A stretch of 64,000 bases of DNA from Ascidia mentula. Its lineage: Eukaryota; Chordata; Ascidiacea; Phlebobranchia; Ascidiidae. The notes under the pieces are model-generated. The model made no database searches. It saw only the letters and a list, made by a program, of their open reading frames with translations, and was not told the DNA's origin. Positions within the stretch are counted from its first letter, which is position 1, and each line of letters starts with the position of its first letter. Shown here piece after piece: positions 34,225 through 52,285 of this stretch. The DNA lies in contig OX387205.1 in assembly GCA_947561715.1 (NCBI GenBank), positions 7,941,001 through 8,005,000 of the forward strand, written 5' to 3'. Position numbers and translations under genes: made by a program.

Positions 34225-36745
34225 ATGAGCAGGTTGCCAAATACACAAGCTGATGAAAATCATTTGACTCAAGATTATTTGTACGAATTGCGAAAAGAGG
34301 TTGGGTATTATAGGCTACCTACAGAGTATTTATTCTGCTACTATAAGATTTTTTGTTTGACAAGATCAAGTTATCAGTATTTATTCTGTTTTTATCGTGT
34401 GATTATATAGGTGTAGTGTAAATGTACATTAAATTAAACTTCCCACCATCATAACAGTTTGTATTTCAGACACTTGAAGTCCTTCGCCACTACCTTTGTG
34501 AGCACTTGCAACCAGAGAAGTTATTTCCTTTGCTTCAGTCTAAAAAAATTTTGACAACTGCTGATTGTGAAGAAATAAGAAGCCTAACAACAACAAACAA
34601 GAAAGTAGACAAACTTATTGATATTATAAAAAGTAAGTACAGTGCCTAAAGTTCACCAAAGTCACTGCAGCTCTTGTGAAGAACTGGTGTGCATTTCAAA
34701 ATGGTAGTGAAATAAAGAGAAAGGATTAGAATACCAACATATAATTAAAAAAGGACCCTTTGCAAGGCAAAATTGCACTTGCCTGAACCTTTTTTGGCTA
34801 CACTTATCCAAAACAATGAACCGCATTTTTGTTATATTTGAAAATGCAAGTTTTTGGCATTTTATATCCAATTACTAATGTATGTTTTTGTCACATTGCT
34901 CCATATTAAGATTGCCAATAGGACTCATCAGTGTTTAATTTTTTGATCACTGAGCTTAATATACATGTAATTTGGTTTGCAGGAACTGGACCAAACTGTT
35001 TGTTGTATTTGCAAAAAGCTATTGAAATAAGTAACAAATCTCAACTGTTCATTGTCAAAAAACTGGAAGAAACATACAATACAATTCTACATGACCCATT
35101 AAATCAAGGTAACACAACACATTTGTATAACACATATATAAATATTGTGAAATAAACTTTGCTGGTAAGTGGTTTGTAAAACAACAATTATCATACAGAA
35201 AAGTTACAAAGCATTGAAACATTTCCATGTGACCCCCCACCCCCTTACTCTCAAGGTCTTAAGCAACCATCTCATCAGCGCCCAGAGTAAGTTATATCCA
35301 AATTAAATTGCTTTTTTGTGCATTCTGTAGTGCTTTTTAAACTACAATTGGTTATAATAATTTAACATTATTAACAATTTTCAGTAAATCATAAAATACA
35401 TATTCATTCATTAATTCATTGGTTTATTTTGCCCAAAAGTATTTTAGTAATTAAAAGAGATGGGGAATGTGAGAGTGTGGGCAGGGAGATGCTAAATATA
35501 TACCTCATAGTTTAAAAAAAGTTTTTTTAATCAAATATAGGCCGCCTCCAGGATTTTCATTTTCTAACCAATCAAAAGTTTCTGTTTTGAGCAATGTTGA
35601 CCGACCAACATGCAATAGTCAAAGAGGAGGTACAGATAATTCATCTGTAATTGGGCTTTCAACGTCACCTTTACCATCTAGCATCTCCCAGGTTTATATT
35701 TTTTATTAACTTAACTGATTGTTGTAAAAGAAGTTTAATACAAAAGTTAATAATAATTTTGTTTATAAGAAACGCAACTTAGTTAGACATATCTGGTATT
35801 TGGCTTGTGTTGTTTCTATTTTGCACATGTATGTACTTTCCATTGTGCGGGTAACAACCTAGCAGAATGTGGTTTAATACTAAATTATATTTTAAAGGAA
35901 AAACCTAATGTATATTCCCAAATTTAAAGGTTGCTAGTACTGGAACATTCTTCAGAACAGTCTCACATTTTCATACAGCTGACTGTAAGTGATGATTTTA
36001 GTTTTTTTGTAGTTTTTTAATTGACAGGTGCTTTTATTTCTAGATCCTACTGAAAATATAACTTCATCAATCATGGACCAGGTTCGATTAGATAGTTGTT
36101 ATCTTGCTTTGTATATAACTAACAGTAACAATGTAACATTGGTATTAGCTTCTTTTTTATGGAAATTTATTTTGTGTGCAAAATAAGATCAATATACATT
36201 TCCTAAACCAAACCCTGTTGCTTGTTTATAGACTGGGCTTAATATTTAACCAGATCTAAAAATGTGGAGAAAACAGGTCATGCCATATTTGGCAATAACT
36301 CTGTTTCAGGTTTTAATGACAGTGTTTCATACGACTTAATGTAATCCAAAAACACCCTTAAATATATTCAGGGAACTAGAAGTAGTTATCCTGTGACTTT
36401 TGGTGAAAATTTTATTTACAGAGGGAAAAAGAAAGATGGTATGGAGAGGGTGGAGTATCTGTTGCTACTGAGGACCAAAGTATGGAGTTTCAAAAAATTC
36501 GAAGCCGTTCCATGAAGTCACATCGTGAACCATCTGAGCATGATGCAAATTTGAGTTACTCTCCTTCTTTAACCCATAACATAAACGAGACCAAGGCATC
36601 TTCCTTAGCCAGATCACCTCATGCAACAGAAAACAGTGATGATTCATGCAATGGCCATATACCTGCAGTATCGAGCACAGAAAATTCGTATACTTTGCGA
36701 GTTCCACCATATGAGAGCTTTGAAGTGTCAGATGGGGATATTTAG
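34225..36745 (+). CDS. BCL10: BCL10 orthologue (CARD adaptor)
   Basis: BCL10 links CARD-coiled-coil scaffolds to MALT1 and activates NF-kappaB. The eight exons are 34225-34299, 34470-34632, 34983-35108, 35256-35286, 35541-35691, 35930-35984, 36044-36081 and 36422-36745, with phases 0, 1, 1, 2, 0, 1 and 0, giving 320 residues (human 233). The CARD spans about residues 18-115. It has LEVLRHYLCEHLQPEKLF (human LENLRVYLCEKIIAERHF), SKKILTTADCEEI (human AKKILSREDTEEI) and KKVDKLIDIIK, then the final helix with FIVKKLEETY (human FLIQKITDEV). The rest is a long serine/threonine-rich tail, as in vertebrates, which binds MALT1. The first donor (GAG/GTTGGG) is weak. Assignment rests on the CARD and the tail type; another CARD-only adaptor is the alternative. 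Confidence 0.85.
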
Positions 36746-37215
36746 TGTGTAGTAGTATTTTTGTTTTTAATTAGCAAACTTTACCATTCCCCTAAATTTG
36801 GATTTATATTTCGTAAGCAATTTATTTTGAGTAACTCTTGTTGAAAATATTATGCAGTAACAATATTGTAAATAATTGGTGTGTGCAATTAATTTCTTAC
36901 GTATGTCATTTGTGTTCTGCCAAACTATCACACTGATTTCGTATAAGCTCGATTATTAATGGCTTTAAAAAAGAACTTCTGGAAGCTGGAATATTGTTGT
37001 GCCAGTTCTGCAATGCATCAGTGAAAAAACGCAGAACTTTCTTTGTGGCAATTTTTCATACATGTTTTACTCTTTCAGTCTTGCCTTCATGTCTTTTTAA
37101 CTACTGGTTTCTACCTTTTTTCTTCACATTATTTGCACTTGATGTTGTTATGCCACTGTAAAGAGTCCAGAAAGAAAACCTCTACCAGCTTGTGGTGTAG
37201 TAAGAACATCAGCAG
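36746..37215. other. 3' flank of BCL10
   Basis: Probably 3' untranslated sequence and spacer. ATCAGCAG at 37208-37215 is the left target-site duplication of the hAT-type element. Confidence 0.5.
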
Positions 37216-37746
37216 CAGGGGGGTATCCAGGAATTTTTAAAGGGGGGGGTCCAAATTTTTTTAGGGAATTCTCCGATTTTCAGGTATTAACTAAGGTTAA
37301 TTGTGGGCGAGAATCGCAAATTACGAACGCCGGTGTTCGCGAAAGCCACCGTTTAACGCTATGGAACACTCGATGCAAGTTTTTGAGGTAGTGCTTGCGC
37401 CGTAGTTTTATTACTACTGCTGTCAAAGTTTAACAACTAAACTAATTGACTGTCACGCAAGTAAACCGCTTGTCATTACAACGTGGCTACTGAAAAACGA
37501 CGTTTCGTCCGTAAACTTGACGCTTGTTTTGTAACAATGCAACATGTTTGGTAACGATGCTCCCTGTTTGGAAACAATGGCGAATGCAAGCACGATGCGG
37601 TTTTTAGGTCAACGTCAAAGAAAATTTCTGGTTTTCACGTGGATTTTGACAAAAAAATACAGTGGCGTTTGTTTAGTTATCATAAAAGACCAAAATACTT
37701 AACAAAAGGGGGGGGGGGTCCGGACCCCCCCCTGGATACGCCCATG
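37216..37746. mobile_element. hAT-type MITE, 531 bp
   Basis: The left end reads CAGGGGGGTATCC (37216). The right end, on the opposite strand, reads CATGGGCGTATCC (ends 37746). An exact 8-bp duplication, ATCAGCAG, flanks it at 37208-37215 and 37747-37754. Both features are typical of the hAT superfamily. Poly-G/poly-C tracts lie just inside both ends. There is no coding capacity, so it depends on a transposase elsewhere. Confidence 0.85.
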
Positions 37747-37754
37747 ATCAGCAG

Positions 37755-39445
37755 AGTCATGTGAAATTGAAATGGGTAGTGTGGGATGTAGTTTCGTTCA
37801 AACGGTTTCTAATGTTTAGATATAGACAGTGTAAAGCTCTCATCGCGGCTTTGATGTAAGTAAGAAACCGAAACCAAAGTCAGAAGTTGCACGACTGTTT
37901 TAAAATCGTGGTGAAATGTTGGTTCTTTGATACAAATGGATTTTTATCTAGTAATATTCTATAAAACATTTTTCCCCACCAAAATTTCTAACTGGCTACG
38001 CCGCTGATTATCATTGCTCGGTGCTAGACGTTTTTAGACAAATAAACGTGAAAAAAATATATTTAAACTATGGCTGTTCGCCTAAAAAAAGTCATCATCT
38101 TGATCTAATTATTGATATCCTCGAATTCGGAAGTTTCTGAAATGCATCTAATTTCTGGATGAAAAGCAGCGTGATAATTTTTTGCATCCTGGCCGATGGC
38201 CACCCTGGCTTCGCATCAGGCAACATACATTCAAAAAGTTTTTTTTTGCCCTGAAATATGGAGAAACATTCGGTCATACGGTATGGTGGCCGCCGGCGCT
38301 CGACAAGACCCCCTTTTTCATTCGCATTTTCGCAAGGACATGCTATCATCCGAATTGGGCAAAATTCCCTGTTCAGTATTCAGAGCATGACGTCACATGA
38401 GTGTTCTAAATAAATTGAGATGTCCGGTCGAATTAAGCCTTTATAATTGAGGGAAATATTTTATGACGGTGATTAGATCTATGGACGACGTGATACTGTT
38501 TTTTTGCTATGTAGAATGTTATAGGCCTTAATGCAGGTTTACCGCCAAGCCTAGATGTCAAGCACGCATTCGTAAATATCGTAATAAAAGTGTAACATAC
38601 GGGAGGCTAATCTAAATGTTTTTGTGACACGACATGACACAGGTAAATTTTGAGTAATGGTATTAATTTCTATGACCATACTATGCAAAAGTATTGATAT
38701 ATAAGTATGGTTGTGTAATATTAACTACTATAGTGGCCTGATGCTATTGCTGGTGCCTGGTGGGCCTGATGATAGATAATAATTGATTTTTCATAGTTTA
38801 CATAAGGTTTATAAAATGGCTGTGGTATTGTTATACTTTTGTTTTCATAGTTATCATATAATATTTTACCATGGATACAATCTTTGTCGTGGAAATGCAG
38901 TGGTGGTTATCCCCTAAATGTGAAGGTCACCTTTTCTGCAGTGACCACTTGGCCTAAACCTTAAAGCTCTTATCACACAATCTGTTGTACAATCTGTTAA
39001 ACATGATTGTGTTTTTTATTTTGAATCAATTGGTCATGTTGCCAGGCTAGTTATGTTAGGTTTGGTGAACCCAATTAGTACAAAAAGATAGTTCTAGGAT
39101 ATAGTTACATCTTACAAGATTTTTTTGTCATGTATATATGTGTCATAAACTTTTGTATGTTTGTTAAAAGAAATTAATTTTTCAAACATTTCGATTGTAA
39201 CTACAATCATTCAATGTGAAAAATTGTAGTTTAAAAAGTGAATTTCTTATAAGTTACATTGCTGTTTGTTTTGAAAATTAGAAAACTGTGAGTTATGTTC
39301 CTTTGTGTGTTTATGTTTATTTAATTATTCCTCTTATTTCTTTTATCGCATGTGATTTAAAGTGATATGAACTTATTTTATTTACTGAATAGTGGAAAAA
39401 ATATTTGTCAAAGAAAAGAGAGTTGGATGACAATTTTATCCGGGA
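37755..39445. other. Intergenic, no gene recognised
   Basis: The region 38095-38400 is richer in G+C than its surroundings and open in several frames, but has no recognised domain; it may be repeat-derived. Nothing else is supported up to the first candidate exon of the carrier gene. Confidence 0.5.
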
Positions 39446-44584
<5,139 letters not shown>

Positions 44585-46085
44585 TAAAAATAGCCATAAA
44601 ACCATTATTAGGAAATTTTACCAATTGTCAACTTAACAAGGATATCTCTATGCATATATTCTAAAAATATAACATGATTAATTTGATTTGAACAAATTGC
44701 ATCAAAAAAAGTTATTTATTAGTTTATGTATGTTTTGCTTTGTTGTTTGTGTGTGATTTTAGTTAATTTTTGTCTTTTGTTTTGTATTTGGTACTTTTTC
44801 TCTATAGCATACTGTGGCAATCTATAGCTTGCTGCATAACATGCACTTGGCTTTGTAAGTGTCTGATTGTACCTTCAGTTGTGCTGCTGCCATGTTGCAA
44901 CGTTTCACAGTAGAAAGTATTTTTTGCCATCTGCAAGCAATGTGTTTGCTGTGTAATACAATGTGGTTGAAAAACATTTTGAATAGACTTACTGACTGCC
45001 TCCATTCCTGATCATTTGTAACTGTGCATCAATTGTGTCAAGTATGTGCAGCTGGTGACTCTTTCAGTTTGTTGCTGTTTTAATAATAAACACTTAAAAC
45101 TTTTGCATTATTGACTGATTACACAGTAGGTTTGGTCGTCATATCTGCATTTCTATCAAATAAGTGTTGCTGGTGGAAAATGCTCACCTTATAGCCCTCT
45201 GTCACAATATAATGATGGCACAACAAAGCAAAGTGGTGCATAGAGGTCAATTTTATAGTTGTGCTGTTGCTGTCACCACATAAGTCACAAGGCCCAGCAA
45301 CGTTTATTGACAAATAAGCGGAGCAGCCAGCAGGTACATTATTGCACAGGATCTTGAAAACAGGATTTCTCTTATTTATTTGCTATACATGTCCTTTCGA
45401 TTACATGATTAGTTGTACTGACAGGTATGATTATTCCGAAGTAAGAACAAAAAAGTTAATTCAATTTAAAATATGGGAGCCACTTAAATTTCTGGCATGA
45501 ACCTAATGAAAAAACAGTGCAAAACTCAACTGTATTAAATATGGAACAGATTCTGCCTAATTGGAAAAAACTGCTCATCTTTCTAAAGGTTTTTATCCAA
45601 TTCTGCATAAATTTTCATTCAGTTGAATTACAAATTTGGTAGAAGAAAACAAATACATAGAAAGATGGTGAATACTTCTGATGAATTAAGAAGAAACCTG
45701 AACCCTGAGCCACCAAGTAGCATATTTTGAATCCTGAACTTTTTGTGACAATCTCACTTACCCCTATTCATACTTAACAATCAGCTGTAGTGAAACAAAA
45801 TTTAACAGATTTAATGAAAATTTTAATTGTACAAAGGTGTGTGCAGTGTTACAAGAGCGCTTGACAGAAAAACGCAATGAAACAAAATTTTGTGTTGCAT
45901 TACATTGTTGTATGAGTACTGCAAACATTTGCAAAAATAGAAATACATAACAAAGAAAAGACACTGAAGCACCAAGTATCACAAATCAAATACAACTTGT
46001 ATTTTATTGTTGCACCATAGTGGGAAATCATACAGGATTATGAGACAAAAATCTTAAAAAAGCAGCTTGATTATGATTGTGAGAG
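44585..46085. other. Convergent intergenic region
   Basis: This stretch lies between the ends of the carrier gene (plus) and the DM9-SOCS gene (minus). AATAAA at 45085-45090 could be a distal poly(A) signal for the carrier. No exon is supported. Confidence 0.5.
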
Positions 46086-46983
46086 TCATTCACATAAAAA
46101 ATCCAGCTTACAATACTCCTTTAACTTTTCTGGTAACCTGAGTTGGTCTATTGCTTCAAATGCATGCATTTCACAGTCTTGTTCATCGGAGTCAATGGCA
46201 AATATTGCATTCAACTGCTTTCTTATTACAAGTTTAGCCAGCATTTTAAGGTTTGCTGGACTTTCCTTCAAAGCAAGAACTTCATAGTGTCTGAAAAGAT
46301 ACTCTTTGTCCATAAAAGGGACATACAGACATTTATGAGTTTGGTGAACTTTTCCTGGTATTTGTGTGGTCTTTAGTTGATTGGACAAATTCAACCGTCT
46401 TCCTCTCCATGTCCTTCCTTGCTCAAGAGGTCCAGATGTTCTCCCAATATACAAAGGCTCCAAATATGAGCAGTCCATTCCTCCAATAACAGAGTTATTT
46501 GGCACATTTCCGTTTTGGCAAGGCACCCAATGAAGTTGTTCATGATTTGTAGATACGAGGACTTCATATTCATTTGAAGACCGCACACCAGTTGCATATG
46601 GCACAAGCAGACATCTGTGTACAAACATACAACCATCAAATTATTGATGCACCTTAGTGCATTTTGTTTTTGGTATATTTGCATCATTTAATCTGTTTGG
46701 TCCAACTATTCTTTTACTTTCAAATAAATAAGCATTTTATATTTATTGTAACGTACTTTTCACTTGGAACAACAACTCCAGGTGTCAACTCGTTTCGGTT
46801 TTCAATTAAACGTGTTCTTCCTATGTACGTGGTTTCTTCAGCTAATGTTTTTCCCCCTATTACAGCACCATCTGGAATGGACCCATCCCTCCCTTCACTC
46901 CAGCTTATAGTGCTTGTGGGTACAGTTGTAAAACAGGAAAACTGATCGGATTCAATCATCGTCCAACGGCCGCATTGCAGCAT
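46086..46983 (-). CDS. Two-DM9-repeat protein with C-terminal SOCS box
   Basis: The exons (minus) are 46757-46983 and 46086-46614, joined in phase 2, giving 251 residues. Two DM9 repeats are visible. The first has ISWSEGRDGSIPDGAVIGG, TYIGRTR, ELTPGVVVPSEK, then EYEVLV. The second has LHWVPCQNGNVPNNSVIGG, LYIGRTS, QIPGKVHQTHKCLYVPF, then HYEVLA. DM9 proteins in molluscs and insects bind mannose and act as recognition or agglutination factors. After the second repeat, residues about 190-251 look like a SOCS box: NLKMLAKLVIRKQL (BC-box-like) and IDQLRLPEKLKEYC (LPLP-like), implying recruitment of an elongin B/C-cullin ubiquitin ligase. There is no signal peptide, so the protein is probably cytosolic. 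The start was chosen at 46983, 36 nt after an acceptor. Confidence 0.75.
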
Positions 46984-47557
46984 TTTAAAAAATTGCAGCA
47001 ACTTGAATATTAATTTAATCTGAAGCAAGGGGGAAAACCAAAGGTATTAAAAAGGGTTAACTTGGAAGAACGAACGAAACACACCTGTCAACAACTGTTC
47101 CTCAACACAACAAATGCATACAGCCATGCTCAACAGCACAAAGTCAATAATAAAACACGTCACGCTGCGTAATAGGTGTTTATTGGTAAAAGACATCGCT
47201 GATTGGGCAAAAATGAAAAACGCCCACCATATAAACTTCCCAAGCATAACGAGTTTCTCAACCGTAACGTGCACAATTTTTCTCAGTTTATATATTATAC
47301 ACTTTTGCAGGTGCTTTATAAAACAAGTGATTTTACACACAATTTTGATAGACAGCAATAAGTTCTGTTCGCCTGGCCTTAGGCCACCCTTTAGAAATAC
47401 TGGTGTGTACATTAAAAAAAAACATCACAACTTTGATGCTCTAATGCAAAAACGACAATGCTTCATTTATTTGCGAAATAGCAAATTAAAAGATTTGGCA
47501 AATTCATTTAATCAGCATAATTGATAGACTTAATGGAATTTTTTTTATTCACGTCCT
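46984..47557. other. Spacer between two minus-strand genes
   Basis: The space lies between the DM9-SOCS start and the acid sphingomyelinase stop. Open frames are present on both strands but no domain or splice pattern supports a gene. Confidence 0.5.
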
Positions 47558-50500
47558 TTAGCAAACACTGTTTTGTCCTTTTTTGACGTGTTTGATGTCA
47601 CATACTGTAGATTTTTTGCAATCCGAATCACAGGTTGCCGTATCCTCACTTTTACTAATATGCTGATAATACTTTTGGAACAAGGCATCGTTGGTTTCAA
47701 AGCTGTTGAAGTGAACAATGATTGGTTGTGAAATCGCAAATTCATAATCGGAGTGCATTTCCTTGTAAGTTACAATACCTGTCAACGAGCTTTTGAACCT
47801 CTGCAACACTTAGATTTTCCATTCCATAGTCCTCTGATGTTGAATATTCGTACTGCCAGATAGGATTATTGGAAATGTTGGCTTCTAAATTGGGAACATA
47901 ACGAACGAGTTTTCTTAATATTATTATCGTGATTTGTATAAGCATTAATTAAAATGACTTAATATTGACGAGACAATTCCAGATATTAGAAGTTCTAAAT
48001 TCAATTTTGTCTCTTGGACTATTGTTTCATTATTTTATTCGGTTCAACTTTACAATAGATCAAAACATGTTTCGATTTTTAACCTGTAACATTAAGGTAA
48101 TAATTTCGAGCGTCGAGCAACATATGGGTTGAATCTGGATAATCTCCATCGATTGTATAAATTCTGTAGCCAGAATTTAAGTAGGAATATGTGGTAAAGC
48201 CAGGCCCGACAAGGCCTATGCTTACAACTTTGTCAGGATTTGTTGTGTCGTAATACATCTTTAGTTCATCCTGCAATTTTATATAAATCTCATGTTAGTT
48301 TCAATTTAATTATCCAAATTTTTCAACAGTTTTTCTTTTTTATCAGATATAGTGGCGTTTAATTACCGTGTGTGCATGACCAAACAAATGAGCCACAATA
48401 GATGATTGATATCGAATCATGATATCGTAGTAGTTTTCGCCCCACCATTCCATGCAACCATCCACGGGTCTATGGGTGATTATTAACACTTTTTCCTTGT
48501 TGTCTTCTGCCTAAAACACCAATCACAAATTTATTAAACGTCCAAATCAACTACACCTACTAAAAATTAGATCCACAAAATAAACAAAGAAAATATAGAT
48601 AACAGAAGCTGTACAAGTTACAACTAAGGCCATTTACTGCTTGTAGAACTTGAACTAGCCACTTAAGTTGGCCTTGGGGATCCACCGAATTATCCCCCAC
48701 AAGAAGCCACCAAGAATCGTCGCTGCAATAGTTAGTATTCAGGGATATGACCCGAAGCCCGGTCTGCACCAGTGTAGTAAAGTAACCTCCTACGTATGCA
48801 TAAAGACATATTTAATGCAAAATTATGTTTGCTCTTGAGTAAGCTGTATACCATCTAAAACTGTTGCAAGATCTTCAGATGGAATCCAGTGCGACCAACT
48901 GTCAAACAACGTCTGGTACAGCCATTGAATGTCGGCACCTGGTTCGTTGTATATGGAAGATGGCGGATAGGAATTCACGGGTGCACTTTCATGATTTCCG
49001 ACAGCCGCATAAACAGGTGTATCTTAACATTCAAATGTGGTAGTAAAACTTTGTTTGTAACGGTATGTAACGACACATGTAAGTCGTTCTTAAATTTTAC
49101 AAGCTTAGGCACCAAACATTATTGCCATCCGAGTGATTTTGAAAGTTTTGTTTTGGGACCTCATACGTTTTTAGGCAAAGTTGAGTCTAAAAACTTACCT
49201 GGAAAGTAAGTAGTCAACAAGTTTGTCCATCTTTGGATTTTGTCGATTTGGTCAAGACTCGTTTGATTCCATACGTCGTGAGCGGGAATATCACCTTTGC
49301 ATTAAACAGCACATGTAAAGGTAAATTTAGCAGCCATTGTGCAAAAATAAAAAAGACACGCCGATACCTATATTTGTCATTTTCGCCACAAAGTCTCATA
49401 TAGGCGCTAAACCTATTAATCCAACTACTGTTGAGATCATTTTGAGTATTTTACTAAATTGAAGGGAAAATTTTGTTTGGTAACCTTTGGTCTAACCTGT
49501 GAACATTATGAAATCCAACTTTTCGTTACTCGCGTTTTTCATCATGCTTTCGACAGTCCATGGAGCCATATCGCAATTACGATAATCTCCCCACAATCCT
49601 GCACCATCCTTGGCTGCACATAAATATGTTATTGATTATAACTTGCCGTCCTTGACTTCGTACATAACTTACGATCGCTTGGAACTTCGTCGTTGTCTCT
49701 GCAACACAGCGGTTCGCCACATGTGGCGCTTGCACCCGCTTTGTAACGTATATCCATGTGCATGTCAGTAAAAAACATAAACTTGGATTTGGGTTGATCT
49801 GCACGTGGTTTTCTATACTCTTGTTGGGTTTCTTGATTTGGTGCAGGGATCGGAACATGCCATTCGGGCAGAAAACCTTCGGGTTGTGTGGTGCACTTGT
49901 CTTTCAACAACCAAAAGCACATCTGTAATATTGTAGTTGTAAATAAAAGACAAGAAATTCCTTGTTTTACATTTGCCATATACTTCTTGTGGGCTTAAGT
50001 TGTACAGAACATAAAACACTTCCAATTTGAATTCATTGACCGCTAGCTCGCAGACCCTGTTATCCTCTATGTGTACCTAAAACAAGCAAAAAAAATGATT
50101 GTTATACCGGTAGAAAACGAATTTTGTTGTGTTTTAATAATGAGTCCAAAATATGTCAAAAATTTCTGCTTTTAACGAAGCACATACTTACCGCTTCACA
50201 AATTATGACTGCTGCCGCTGCGATGACATCTTCCCCCGTTTCAGAATTGAAAACTACTTGGAGAGCTTTCACAGCGATTTCACACAAATCACACGTCAGT
50301 TGTTTCTCGGCAATCAGATTGTCAATCATTTCACTTTTCTCCGAAGATAAAATGTCACCTTGGTGGAAGATTTTGCGCAGCAGTAGCAGAACGGCGGTGC
50401 TGACGAAGAAAATGCTGATAACCGCATATATATGTGTGTATATATATATGGATATAAACAAACCTTTCATGATTTTTTAACTGGTTGCTAGGCTTCTCGA

Positions 50501-50654
50501 AAGTGACAATGTCTCCCCCTTTGGTTTCGTCTGATGGATCAAACATTATTCGAACATTTTCTTCGATTGGTAATCGAAACGACTTGGCGACTCCCAGTCC
50601 CAAAACAAAGAAAAACACAATCAACAAAAAACACGGGATTCTGGTAACTTTCAT
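47558..50654 (-). CDS. SMPD1: Acid sphingomyelinase (SMPD1-like), secreted/lysosomal
   Basis: It hydrolyses sphingomyelin to ceramide and phosphocholine. The twelve exons (minus) are 50464-50654, 50192-50414, 49984-50076, 49673-49922, 49497-49613, 49199-49294, 48852-49022, 48638-48789, 48367-48510, 48084-48270, 47779-47884 and 47558-47702, about 624 residues (human 631), with all phases consistent. It has a signal peptide (CFLLIVFFFVLGLGVA) and a saposin B domain (LTCDLCEIAVKAL, VCELAVNEFK). The metallophosphatase domain follows, with zinc ligands in FTDMHMD, FTGDIPAHDVW, GNHES, ITHRP and GHAHT. The C-terminal cysteine-rich region has CDSDCKKSTVCD. The last intron is only 76 nt and restores exact alignment with the human C-terminal domain. 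The usual GHIPPGH is replaced by THRPVDG, keeping the first histidine. Confidence 0.9.
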
Positions 50655-52285
50655 TTCCAAACCTGTCTTTAAATCTGTTTAACCAACTCTGTTAATAGCA
50701 AAGCAAATTCAAGTCTGCTTGTAAATTGTTTATCTCTTGGTGTTCAATAATCGCAATGTGTGCTATCTAAACACGTTTTGCAAGGTGCAGTATAACTCAC
50801 AAATCAAATCGATGTTGCAATAAAATCCCAGGCTCTGCCTAATTGATGTTTGCATATGTCACCTGTCCCGTGATGTGTTGTTAACTTTACAGCTGTGTGT
50901 TTGCAAAATGCAATGAACACAAAGAGGAGTTGCAATGCACTTTAACCCTCAGGTGTTTACCACAAGGACGCTCAGTTTTTCGTAACTGTGATACATAGTT
51001 CGCCCAACCCCTAAATATAAAAAAATCTTCTGTAGACATTCTTACCACTTTCACAGAGAAAAACTTTCGTTTCAACGCAGGATGAATTATTATACGTTTT
51101 GATGAGCTGTAAGAGTGATTTGATTGGTGTAGAAGAAGGCAAGCGTTGCTTTGTCTGCTAATCCATCAGTTTACAATCAGCGTTTTTCACTTTAGTAGAG
51201 TCAAATCGTCTAACGGTCACGTGTTTCTTGGTGATTTGTGCTCTTGTTGCATTGTAAACATTTGTACACTTTATTGTCAATATCAAACTTTTTGCAGTTT
51301 TTCGATTTGGAAAAAAGTGGCAACCAAACTTAAGGCAAATTGCAGTGCGGAGCGGTAAAATCGAGCTGCGTTGTGAGATTCGACGCGCAAAATAAAGTAC
51401 TGCATGGGACCTTGTAGGTTACGCGTTTTAACAATGTAAATTTTGTAATAAAACGCTGATGTTTTATTATCACACTGTTTTTTTGTATCTTTTACAAATA
51501 CATGGCTTTGAAAACATTTCGGCTATTTCAATTTATCTTAGTTTATATTTTTGAAGAGCGTAAATTTAGGGCAGGTTGTACACACATGTTACCTTGTGTT
51601 TACTTCACCTTTATCCTAAATACTCACCCTGTGTTACGAGCAAAGGTTATCCCTATTGCTTGCACACAGGAACTCTATCTCGAATTACCCAACTCGATTA
51701 AAGCAATTGATGCGTGACATCGTAACTTACCTATTAGGTTGCCAAACGTTACACAACAAGCGGCTTCCGTAATTATCCATCTCGCTTCAGTTAGTCACTA
51801 AACGTCTTAACTATAGTCGATTTCGCCAATATGTGTGAGTTCACGCAAGATACCTTGTTACATGACAGAGTAGCTTTGTTACAAAATGTGTACGCTTGCG
51901 TGGAGTGGGTGTCCAGTTAGTCGCCTTTGTTATGTTGTGTTAAGTGTAAGTTTTTCGGAGTGGCAGCCCAGACGTTGTGGTTTGAGTCCTGTGTGCTGGC
52001 AGCCTCGAAATTTTCCAAGGCTAGGTCAAATATTAACACACTCCCTGTGGAAGGTAAAACGTTTGACAAGTCAGTTTTAGCAGCAAACGTTACTTCTCAT
52101 TAACCGTGGTGTACCGGAGGGGCGATATAGGAGGCAGCATTCACAAAATATAGATTAGCAATAGTTACAAGACGTTTGCAATTGGCAAAATTGTTGTGGT
52201 TGATACTAATTTTAAACAATAGTAAACTTTGTGTTTTGCAGCAAAGTGGAAGTGGTCGATTTGATTGTGACCGCACGACGCCATA
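50655..52285. other. Divergent promoter region
   Basis: The two genes here are transcribed away from each other. No coding exon is recognised. A strong acceptor (TTTTGCAG, ending 52241) lies 44 nt before the start of the hydroxylase gene. Confidence 0.5.
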
